From Amycolatopsis bullii (GTDB lineage Bacteria > Actinomycetota > Actinomycetes > Mycobacteriales > Pseudonocardiaceae), in the NCBI RefSeq assembly GCF_014654205.1, contig NZ_BNAW01000059.1, positions 1-54,595 of the forward strand: a stretch of 54,595 nt of DNA. Reading direction: 5' to 3'. The position numbers and the translations under genes are program-made. Position 1 is the stretch's first letter; each line of letters starts with the position of its first letter. Under the pieces are notes generated by a model. That model had not been told where the DNA came from. It did no database searches and worked only from the letters and a program-made list of their open reading frames with translations. This document shows positions 27,442 through 39,400 of the stretch, piece after piece.

Positions 27442-30400
27442 GCGCCGATCGCGATCGTCGGGATGAGCTGCCGGTTCCCCGGCGGCATCGGCTCGCCCGA
27501 AGACCTGTGGGAGGTGCTCGCCGAGGGCCGCGACGTCATCTCCGGCTTCCCCGCCGACCGCGGCTGGGACCTCGGCGCGCTCTCCGGGCCGGGGCACGCC
27601 CGCGGCGGCGGGTTCCTCTACGACGCGGCGGACTTCGACGCCGGATTCTTCGGGATCGCGCCGCGGGACGCCCTCGCCATGGACCCGCAGCAGCGGCTGC
27701 TGCTCGAAGGCGCGTGGGAAGTGCTCGAGCGGTCCGGGATCGACCCGGCGAGCCTGCGCGGCAGCCGGACCGGCGTGTTCGTCGGGCTGATGACCCAGTA
27801 CTACGCCTACGTCCGGCGGGACTGGGACGAGGACCTGGCGGGCCGGTTCCTCGCCGGCAACGCCTCGTCGGTCGCCTCGGGCCGGCTCTCCTACACCTTC
27901 GGCTTCGAAGGGCCCGCGATCACGGTGGACACCGCGTGCTCGTCGTCGCTGGTGGCGCTGCACCTCGCCGCGCAGGCGCTGCGGCAGGGCGAGTGCTCGC
28001 TGGCACTGGCCGGCGGGGTCACGGTGATGGCCACCCCCGGCGCGTTCCAGGAGTTCAGCGAGCAGGGCGGGCTGTCGCCGGACGGCCGCTGCCGGGCGTT
28101 CGCGGCCGGGGCGAACGGGACGGGCTGGAGCGAGGGCATCGGGATGCTCGCCCTCGAACGGCTGTCCGACGCCCGGCGCAACGGCCACCAGGTGCTCGCG
28201 GTCGTCCGCGGTTCGGCGGTGAACCAGGACGGCGCCTCGAACGGCCTCACCGCTCCCAGCGGCCCTTCGCAGCGCCGGATGATCGCCGCGGCGCTGGACA
28301 ACGCGGGTCTCAAACCGGCCGACATCGACTTCGTCGAGGCCCACGGCACCGGCACCACGCTCGGCGACCCGATCGAAGCGCACGCGTTGCTGGCCACCTA
28401 CGGCAAGGACCGGCCGGCCGGGCAGCCCCTGCGGCTCGGCGCGGTCAAGTCGAACCTCGGGCACACCCAGGCCGCCGCCGGGGTCGCCGGCGTGATCAAG
28501 ACCGTGCTCGCGATGCGGCACCGGCAGCTGCCGAAGACGCTGCACGTGGACGAACCGTCCCCGCAGGTCGACTGGTCGGCGGGGGACGTGCGGCTGCTCA
28601 CCGAGGCCGAGCCGTGGCCGGAAACGGGGAAGCCGGCCCGGGCCGGCGTGTCGGCGTTCGGCGTCGGCGGCACGAACGCCCACGTCGTGCTGGAGCAGGC
28701 GCCGGAGGAGGAAGCGGCGACCGGCGTCACCCCGGTGTCCTCGGTGGTGCCGTGGCTGCTTTCGGCCAAGACCGCGGACGCCCTCCGCGCACAGGCGGGC
28801 GCTTTACGATCCATTGTGGACACCGAAGACCCGGCTGCGGCAGGCTTCGCGCTGGCCTCGACGCGCGCGCGGCTGGAGCACCGCGCGGTGGTGCTGGCCG
28901 ACGACCGGGCCGCGGCGCTGGCCGCGTTCGCTGCCGGTGAGCCGGTTCCCGGCGTGGTGTCCGGTGCGGTGGCGGAGGGAAGCTCGGCGTTCCTCTTTTC
29001 GGGCCAGGGTGCGCAGCGGCTGGGCGCGGGCCGGGAGCTGTACGACTCGTTCCCGGTGTTCGCCGAGGTCGTGGACATCGTGTGTGCGCACGTGGACGGC
29101 TTGCGTGCGGTGATGTTCGGCGAGGATGCCGAACTGTTGAACCAGACGAAGTACACGCAGGCGGCGTTGTTCGCCGTCGAGGTGGCGTTGTTCCGGCTGG
29201 TCGAATCCTGGGGTGTCCGGCCGGACTTCCTGGTCGGGCATTCGATCGGGGAGCTGGCGGCGGCGCATGTCGCGGGTGTTTTCTCGTTGGAGGACGCGTG
29301 TGCGCTGGTGGCCGCGCGTGGCCGGTTGATGCAGGCCCTGCCCGCGGGTGGGGTGATGGTGGCCGTGCAGGCGACCGAGGCCGAAGTCGAACCGCTGCTG
29401 GCCGAGGGTGTTTCGATCGCGGCGGTGAACGGCCCCTCGTCGGTGGTGCTCTCCGGTGACGAGGGTGCGGTCGAGTCGGTCGTCAAGCAATTTGAGGGCC
29501 GCAAGACTCGTCGGTTGCCGGTGAGCCACGCGTTCCATTCGGCTCGCATGGAGCCGATGCTCGAAGAATTCCGCCGCGTCGCGGAAACTCTTACCTACCA
29601 CGCTCCCACCATTCCGGTCGTGTCGAATGTGACCGGCACCCTTGCCGAAGACCTGACCTCACCGGAGTATTGGGTCCGGCACGTGCGGGGAACCGTCCGC
29701 TTCCACGACGGCGTGACCTATCTGGCCGAGCAGGGCGTGACCCGGTTCCTGGAGCTGGGCCCGGATGGTGTGCTGACCGCGATGGCGGCGGAGTCCGTTG
29801 AAGGCACGTTGGTGTCGGCGCTGCGGAAAGACCGGGCCGAGGAAGAGAGCCTGCTGACGGCGGTGGCGTCGCTGTACGTCACCGGCCAGGACGTCGACTG
29901 GACGGCGCTGTTCACCGGTGCCGGGCGGGTCGACCTGCCCACCTACGCCTTCCAGCACCAGCGCTACTGGCCGGACGCCGACGACACCGCCGCGCCGGTC
30001 GACTTCGCGCCGGGCACCGTCGTCGACGACGCGTTCTGGAGTGCCGTCGACCGCGCCGACCTCGACGCGCTCGCCGAGACCCTGGAACTGTCCTCGCCCG
30101 AGCAGCGCTCGTCGCTCGCCGCGATGGCCCCCGCGCTCGCCTCGTGGCGCCGGCGCACCCAAACGGCGTCCACAGTGGAATCCTGGAGCTACCGGGTCCG
30201 GTGGAAGCCGGTGCACCAGGCCCGCGCCGACACGGTCGAGCTGCCGGGCCGCTGGCTGCTCGTCGTGCCGCCCGCCGAGGCCGCCGCGAGCCTCGTCGCC
30301 GACGTCGAGGAAGCGCTGCGCGAGCACGGCGCCGAAGTCGTGCGCGTTCCCGGCGATCCGGACCGCCTGCGCGAGGTGGCCGCCGGTGCGGCCGGTGTCC

Positions 30401-33400
30401 TCTCCCTGCTCGCGCTGGACGAAACCCCCACCGGGGACGCCGGGGTTTCCCGCGGCCTCGCGGGCACCCTCACCCTGATCCAGGCCCTCGGCGACGCCGG
30501 GGTCACGGCGCCGCTGTGGTGCGCCACCAGCGGCGCGGTCTCCGTCGGCCGGTCGGACCCGCTGCCCCACCCCGGACAGGCCGCGACCTGGGGGCTCGGC
30601 CGCAGCGCGGCGCTGGAGCACCCGGACCGCTGGGGCGGGCTGATCGACCTGCCCGCGACCCTCGGCCGCCGGGACCGCGCCCGGCTCGCGGCCGCCCTGC
30701 GCGGCCTCGACGGCGAGGACCAGCTCGCCGTCCGGCCCTCGGGCACGATGGTCCGCCGGCTCGTCCCGGCGGCGGACGCGGGCGCGGAACCGGCCGTCGG
30801 CTGGCAGCCGGCGGGGACCACGCTGATCACCGGCGGCACCGGCGGTCTCGGTGCGCTCCTCGCCCGGTCGCTCGCCGAACGCGGCGCCGAACACCTCGTG
30901 CTGGCCGGCCGCCGCGGTCGCGACGCGGCAGGCGCGGCCGAGCTCGAAGCCGACCTGGTCGCGCTCGGCAGCGACGTCACGATCGTCGCCTGCGACGTCG
31001 CGGACCGGGACGCGGTCGCCGCGCTGCTGGCCCGCATCGACACCGCGGACCGGCCGCTGCGCTCGGTGGTGCACGCCGCGGGCGCCACCCGGTTCACCCC
31101 GCTCGCCCAGACGACCGTGTCCGAGCTGTCCGATCTGCTGGCGGGCAAGGCCGACGGCGCACGGCACCTCGACGAGCTCCTCGCCGACCGGCAGCTGGAC
31201 TCGTTCGTCCTCTTCTCCTCGATCGCCGGCGTCTGGGGCAGCGGCAACCAGGGCGCCTACGCGGCGGCGAACGCGGTCCTCGACGCGCTGGCCACCCACC
31301 GCCGCGGCCGCGGCCTCGCCGCGACGTCGATCGCCTGGGGACCGTGGTCGAGCGCCGGCATGGCCGCCGACGACGCGACCGAGGCCGAACTGCGGCGGCG
31401 CGGGCTCGGCGCGATGCCGCCGTCACTCGCCCTCACCGCGCTCCTGACCGCCACCGGCCGCACCGAGCCGGCGCCGGTCGTCGCCGACGTCGACTGGCCC
31501 GCGTTCGTCACCGGGTTCACCTCGGCCCGGCCGAGTCCGCTGCTCGCGGACCTGCCGGCGGCCCGGGAACCGGCGGCCGGCGGCACGCCGGGACAGCCGT
31601 CCTCGTGGCGTGACGAACTGGCGGCCCTCCCGGCGCCGGAGCGGGAACGGCGCCTGCTCGACCTCGTGTGCGCCGAAGCGGCCACCGCCCTCGGGCACGC
31701 CTCGGCGGACGCGGTCGATCCCGCACGCGCGTTCCGCGACCTCGGTTTCGACTCGCTCTCCGCGGTCGAGCTGCGCAACCGGCTCGCCGCGGCCACCGGG
31801 CTCGAACTCGGCGTCGGCCTCGTCTTCGACCACCCGACCCCCGCCGAGCTGGCCCGGCACCTGCGGGCCGAGCTGGAGGGGGCGATCGAGCCACCGCCCG
31901 CCGCGGCACCCGTGACGCGGGCCGGCGCGGACGACGAGATCGCCATCGTGTCGATGGCCTGCCGCTTCCCCGGCGGGGTGGGCTCGCCCGAAGAGCTCTG
32001 GCAGCTGGTCGCCGACGGCACCGACGCGGTGGCGGGCTTCCCGGTCGACCGGGGCTGGGACCTCGCGGCGCTGTACGACCCCGAGTCGACGCGGCCGGGC
32101 ACCTCGTACGCGAACACCGGCGGCTTCCTGTACGACGCCGGCGAGTTCGACCCGCTGTTCTTCGGCATCTCGCCGCGCGAGGCACTGGCGATGGACCCGC
32201 AGCAGCGGCTGCTGCTCGAAGTGTGCTGGGAGGCGGCCGAGCGGGCCGGCATCCCGCCGGCCACCCTGCGCGGCGGCACCGGCGGGGTGTTCATCGGGGC
32301 GTCGTCGTCCGGGTACGCGGCGGGCGCGTGGGACCCCGCCGACGAAGCGACGGCGCACCTGCTCACCGGCACGTCGTCCGCGGCGCTGTCCGGCCGGATC
32401 GCCTACACCTTCGGCATGGAGGGCCCGGCCGTCACGGTGGACACCGCGTGCTCCTCCTCGCTGGTGGCGCTGCACCTCGCGGCGCAGGCGCTGCGGCAGG
32501 GCGAGTGCTCGCTGGCCGTGGTCGGCGGCGTGACCGTGATGGCCGGGCCGGGCGGGTTCATCGAGTTCAGCCGGCAGGGCGGGCTGGCCAGGGACGGCCG
32601 TTGCAAGCCGTTCTCGGCCGCCGCCGACGGCACCGGCTGGGGCGAGGGCGTCGGCGTCCTGCTCGTCGAACGGCTTTCGGACGCGCGGCGCAACGGGCAC
32701 CCGGTGCTCGCCGTCGTCAAGGGTTCGGCGGTGAACCAGGATGGCGCCTCCAACGGCATGACGGCGCCCAACGGGCCGTCGCAGCAGCGGGTGATCCGGC
32801 AGGCGCTGGCGAACGCCGGTCTCGAGCCGTCCGATGTGGACGCCGTCGAGGCGCACGGGACGGGCACCACGCTCGGCGACCCGATCGAGGCGGAGGCACT
32901 CCTGGCCACCTACGGCCGCGATCGGGACGCGCCGCAGTGGGTCGGCTCGGTCAAGTCGAACCTCGGGCACACCCAGTCCGCGGCCGGCGTCGCCGGGATC
33001 ATCAAGATGGTGCTCGCGATGCGGCACGGCGTCCTGCCGAAGACGTTGCACGCCGAGACGGCGACCCCGCACGTCGACTGGTCGGCAGGCAACGTGCGGC
33101 TGCTGACCGAGGCACGGGACTGGCCCGAGACCGGCCGCCCGCGCCGGGCCGCCGTGTCGTCCTTCGGGCTCAGCGGCACGAACGGCCACGTCATCCTCGA
33201 ACAGGCCCCCGAGGAGCAGGCGCGGCCCGAGGTCGCGCCCGTGGGTTCGCTCGTTCCCCTGGTCGTGTCGGGGCGTGGTGGCTCGGCTCTGCGGGCCCAA
33301 GCCGCCCGGTTGCTGTCGTTCGTGGACGGTCGCCCGGACCTGGGTGTGGCGGAGCTGGGTGCGGCGCTGGTGTCGTCCCGGGCGGTGTTCGAGGACCGTG

Positions 33401-36400
33401 CGGTGCTGCTGGCCTCCGGCCGGTCGGAGGCGTTGGCGGGGCTGGCTGCGCTGGCCGCGGGCGAGTCGGCGGTCGGCACGGTCTCGAGCGGTCGTTCGGC
33501 GTTCCTCTTCTCCGGTCAGGGGGCGCAGCGGTTGGGTGCCGGTCGTGAGTTGTATGACTCCTTACCGGTGTTCGCCGACGCGGTGGATGCGGTGTGTGCG
33601 CATGTGGACGGTGCGCTGGATCGTCCTCTGCGTGAGGTGATGTTCGGTGACGACGCCGAGCTGTTGAACCAGACCGTGTACACGCAGGCGGCGTTGTTCG
33701 CCATCGAGGTGGGTCTGTTCCGGCTGGTCGAGTCGTGGGGCGTGACCCCGGATTTCCTGGTGGGGCATTCGATTGGTGAGCTGGCGGCGGCGCATGTCGC
33801 GGGTGTGTTCTCGCTGGAGGACGCGTGTGCGCTGGTGGCGGCGCGTGGCCGGTTGATGCAGGCCCTGCCGAGTGGTGGGGTGATGGTGGCGGTGCAGGCC
33901 ACCGAGGCCGAGGTGGTGCCGCTGCTGGTCGACGGGGTGTCGATCGCGGCGGTGAACGGTCCGTCCTCGGTGGTGCTCTCCGGCGATGAGGATGCGGTCG
34001 CGTCGGTCGTGGAGCAGTTCGAGGGCCGTAAGACTCGTCGGCTGTCGGTGAGCCATGCGTTCCACTCGTCGCGGATGGAACCGATGCTGGCGGAGTTCCG
34101 CCGGATCGCCGAAGGGCTGACGTTCCACGCTCCTTCGATTCCGGTCGTGTCCAATGTGACTGGAACCCTGGCCGAAGAGCTGACCTCACCGGAATACTGG
34201 GTCCGGCACGTGCGCGGAACGGTCCGCTTCCACGACGGCGTCGGCTATCTGGCCGAGCGAGGGGTGACCCGGTTCCTGGAACTGGGGCCGGACGCTGTAC
34301 TGACCGCGATGGCCGCGGAGTCCGCCGAGGGCACGGTGGTGTCCGCGCTGCGCAAGGGCCGGGCCGAGGAAGAGAACCTGCTGGCCGCGCTGGCGTCGCT
34401 GTACGTCGTTGGGCAGGACGTCGACTGGACGGTGTTCTTCACCGGCACCGCCCGGGTCGACCTGCCCACCTACGCCTTCCAGCACCAGCGTTACTGGATC
34501 GACGCGGTGCCCGCCGGCCGGGCCGCGGCCACCGCGGAATCCGCTTACTACGAAGAGCGGTGGCAGCCCCTGGCCGCCCGCACCGCTGAACCCGGGCTGC
34601 CGTGGCTGGTCACCGTCCCCGAGGACGAGGCCGCCCTGCGGATCGCGGAACTCCTGAACCGGCAGGGACTCGAGGCCCGGGCCCTGCCGGTGGGGCCGGG
34701 CGACGCGCCGGCCGCCGTCGCCGAGCGGCTGCGGGACGCCGCCGCCGGGGAACCGGTCGCCGGGATCCTGTCGCTCGTCGCGTTCGACCCCGCCGCGGGG
34801 CTCGCGGCCACCACGGTGCTGCTCCGCGCGCTCGACGACGCCGGGCTCGACGGTCCACTGTGGTGTGCCACCACCGGCGCCGTCTCGGTCGGGGACACCG
34901 ACGACGTCCGCAACCCCGCGCAGAACGGGATCTGGGGCCTCGGCCGGGTCGCCGCGATGGAGCGGCCGGACCAGTGGGGCGGGCTCGTCGACCTCCCGGC
35001 CCGGATCGACGACGGCGCGGTCGCCGCGCTGGCCGCCGTCCTGACCGTCCCCGGCGGCGAGGACCAGCTCGCCATCCGCGACGCGGGGTTGTTCGCGCGC
35101 CGGCTCGCTCACGCCGAGCTCGCCGACGCGCCGGACGCCGAGCTGTGGCGGCCGAGCGGGACGGTCCTCGTCGTCGGCGGCACCGGTGCCCTGGGCGCGC
35201 AGACCGCGAAATGGGCCGCCCGCACGGGTGCCGCCCACCTCGTGCTCACCAGCAGGCGCGGGCCCGCCGCCCCCGGCGTGCCCGAGCTGACGGCGGAGCT
35301 CGAAGAGCTCGGGGCCGAGGTCACCGTCGTCGCTTGCGACGCGGCCGACCGGACCGCGCTCGCCGAGGTCCTGGCCGCCGTCCCCGCGCAGCACCCGCTG
35401 ACCGCGGTCGTCCACGCGGCCGGTGTCGTCGACGACGGCGTGCTCGCGTCGCTGACGCCCGAGCGGCTCGCCGGTGTCCTCGGCCCGAAGGTCGACGCCG
35501 CCCGCCACCTCGACGAGCTGACCGACGCGCTCGACCTCGACGCCTTCGTGCTGTTCTCGTCGTTCGCGGGCACGTTCGGCGGGCCGGGACAGGGCGCCTA
35601 CGCCGCCGCGAACGCCACCCTCGACGGGATCGCGCAGGCCCGCCGCGCCCGCGGACGGCGCGCGACCTCGATCGCCTGGGGGCCGTGGGCCGGCGGCGGG
35701 ATGGCCGCCGAGCAGTCGGCCGCCGAACGGCGGCACCGCACCGGCATGACCCCGCTGACGCCGGAAAAGGCGTTCACCGCGCTGCGGCGCGCGGTGACCG
35801 ACGGCAGGCCGCTGCTCGCCGTCGTCGACGTCGACTGGTCGCGGATCCCGCCGATCCCGCTCGTCGCCGACCTGCCCGAGGTCGCGGCGGCGGCCGAGCG
35901 GGCGAAGTCCGCGGCCGCCGAGCCCGCGCTGCGCCGCGAACTGGCGGGTCTGCCGGCGGCCGAGCGGACCCGCCGGGTCCGCGAGCTGGTCGCCGCGCAG
36001 GTCGCGCGGGTGCTCGGCTTCGCCTCCGGGGACGACATCGGCGTGTCGAAGCCGTTCTCGGACCTCGGCTTCGACTCGCTGACCGCGATCGAGCTGCGCA
36101 ACGCGCTCGGCGCCGCGGCCGGGCTGAACCTGCCCGCGACGCTGATCTACGACTACCCGACCACCGCGGCCCTCGCCGACCACCTGCGCGACGAGCTCAC
36201 CGGCGCCGCCGCCGAGGAGGTCCCGGTCGCCGCGGCCGCGGCCGACGAGCCGATCGCCATCGTCGGGATGAGCTGCCGGTTCCCCGGCGGCGTCGACTCG
36301 CCCGAGTCGCTGTGGCGGCTGCTGGCCGAGGGCGGCGACGCGATCGCGCCGTTCCCCGCGGAACGCGGCTGGGACCTCGAATCGCTCTACGACCCGGACC

Positions 36401-39400
36401 CGGACCACGCCGGCACCTCGTACGTGCGGGAAGGCGGTTTCCTCAGCGGAGTCGCGGACTTCGACCCGGCGTTCTTCGAGATCTCGCCGCGCGAGGCGCT
36501 GGCGATGGACCCGCAGCAGCGGCTGCTGCTGGAGACCGCGTGGGAGACGATCGAGCGGGCCGGGATCGACCCGCGGTCGCTCAAGGGCAGCCGCACCGGC
36601 GTCTTCGCGGGCACCAACGGGCAGGACTATGGTTCGCTGCTGCACCATTCGGAAGACCGGGTCGACGGCTACCTGGCCACCGGCAGCTCGGCCAGCGTCG
36701 TCTCGGGTCGGCTCTCCTACACCCTCGGTCTCGAAGGACCGGCGGTGACGGTCGACACGGCGTGCTCGTCTTCGCTGGTGGCACTCCACCTCGCCGCGCA
36801 GGCGCTGCGGGGCGGCGAGTGCGACCTGGCCCTCGCCGGCGGCGCGACCGTCATGTCGACCCCTTCGGTGTTCATGGAGTTCAGCCGGCAGCGCGGGCTC
36901 TCGACGGACGGCCGCTGCAAGCCGTTCTCGGACGACGCCGACGGCACCGCGTGGGGTGAAGGCGTCGGGGTGCTGCTGGTCGAGCGGCTGTCGGACGCCC
37001 ACCGCAACGGGCACCCGGTGCTGGCCGTCGTCCGCGGTTCGGCGGTGAACCAGGACGGCGCGTCGAACGGCCTGACCGCGCCGAACGGCCCGTCGCAGCG
37101 GCGGGTCATCCGCCAGGCACTGGCGAACGCCGGTCTCGAACCGTCCGATGTGGACGTCGTCGAGGCGCACGGCACCGGCACCACCCTGGGTGACCCGATC
37201 GAGGCGCAGGCCCTGCTCGCCACCTACGGTCAGGACCGGACCGCGCCGCTGTGGCTCGGCTCGATCAAGTCGAACATCGGCCACACCCAGGCCGCCGCCG
37301 GCGTGGCGGGCGTGATGAAGATGGTGCTCGCCCTGCAGCACGGGTCGGTGCCGCGGACGTTGCACGTCACCGAGCCGTCGTCGCACGTGGACTGGTCGGC
37401 GGGGGCGGTCGAGCTGCTGACCGGGGCGCGGGAGTGGGTGCCGGGCGAGCGGGTCCGGCGGGCCGGGATCTCCTCGTTCGGCGTGAGCGGCACGAACGCG
37501 CACGTGATCGTGGAAGAACCGCCGCCGGCCGGGGAACCCGAGAGCGACGGCGACACCTTCCCGGTGGTGGCCTGGCCGCTGTCGGCCCGCTCCCGCGAGG
37601 CGCTGCGTGCGCAGGCCGGATCGCTGGCGGCCCGGCTCGCCGTCCGGGCGGACCGCCCGGTGGACGTGGGTCACTCGCTGGCGACAGCACGGTCCTCCTT
37701 CGAGCACCGTGCGGTCGTCGTGGGCGCCGACCCGGCCGGGTTGCTGACCGGCGTGACGGCGCTCGCCGACGGCAGGGCGGGCGCGGTGGAGGGCATCGCG
37801 GACGTCGACGGCCGGACGGTGTTCGTGTTCCCGGGTCAGGGTGCGCAGTGGGCCGGAATGGCCGTGGAACTGCTGGAGTCTTCGCCGGTGTTCGCGGCGC
37901 GGATGGCGAAGTGTGCGGACGCGCTCGCCGAGTTCGTCGACTGGTCGCTCGTGGACGTGCTGGCCGACGAGGAGATGCTGGCGCGGGTCGAGGTCGTGCA
38001 GCCGGTGTCGTTCGCGGTCATGGTGTCGCTGGCCGCGCTCTGGCGGTCCTACGGCATCGAGCCGGACGCGGTCGTGGGGCATTCGCAGGGCGAGATCGCC
38101 GCCGCGTGCGTGTCGGGTGCGTTGTCACTGGCGGACGCCGCCCGGGTGGTGGCGTTGCGGAGCCGGGCGATCGAGGAGTCGTTGTCCGGCAAGGGCGGCA
38201 TGGTTTCGGTCGCGCTGCCGGAAGCCGCCGTCCGCGACCGCATCGCCCGGTGGGAGCCGCGGATTTCGGTTGCCGTGGTGAACGGCCCGTCGGCGGTCGT
38301 GGTGTCCGGCGAGCCCGGGGCGCTCGAGGAACTGATGGTCTCGTGCGAGGCCGACGGCGTGCGCGTGAAGCGGGTGCCGGTGGACTACGCGTCGCATTCG
38401 GCGCAGGTGGAGGAGCTGAAGGGCCGGTTGCTGGCCGATCTGGCGCCGATCCGGCCGCGGTCCGGGGGTGTGCCGTTCTTCTCCACGGTGACCGGGGACT
38501 GGCTGGACACGACCGAGCTGGACGCCGGGTACTGGTTTACCAATCTGCGGGACACGGTGGTGTTCGCGTCGGCGGTCCGTGCGTTGTCCGGTGCGGGATA
38601 TGCGGCGTTCGTCGAGGTGAGTTCGCACCCGGTGCTGACGATGGCCGTGCAGGAGACGTTGGAGGAAGCCGGTCCGTCGGTGGCGGTGGGGACGTTGCGG
38701 CGCGGCGAAGGGGGCCTGGAGCGGTTCCTGACGTCGGTGGCCGAGCTGCACGTGCGGGGGGTGAGTCCCGAGTGGGACGCGGTGTTCGCCGCGCACCACC
38801 CGCGGCGGGTCGACCTGCCGACGTATCCCTTCCAGCGGCAGCGGTACTGGCCGACCCTCGCCGTCGGCGCGTCGGCGGCGAAGGCCGGGGATCCCGTCGA
38901 CGCGGAGTTCTGGGCCGCCGTCGAACGCGGCGATCTCGCCTCGCTGGCCGACGAACTGGCCGTCGAAGAGGGCGAGCTCGGCGTGGTGCTGCCCGCGCTG
39001 TCGACCTGGCGGCGCAAGCAGCGGGAGACCACCACCATCGACTCCTGGCGCTACCGCATCGCCTGGAAGGCGAAGCCGGAAGCCCCCGCCCCGGCGCTCG
39101 GCTCGCGGGCGTTCCTGGTCGTGGTCCCCGCGACGCTGCGCGAGCACGACTTGGTGCAAGGCTGCGTGGACGCGCTCACCGCGGCGGGCGGCGAGGTGAC
39201 CACGGTGGCCGTCACCGGCAGCGACGCCCCCGCTCTGGCCGGGCGAACCCCGGACGCCGTGCTGTCCCTGCTGGGCCTCGACGAAGAGCCGGACCCGGTG
39301 GAACCGGAGCTGTCCCGCGGCCTCGCCGCGACCCTGCGCCTGATGCAGGCGCTCGGTGAGGCCGGTGTCACGGCGCCGCTGTGGCTCGCGTCCCGGGGCG

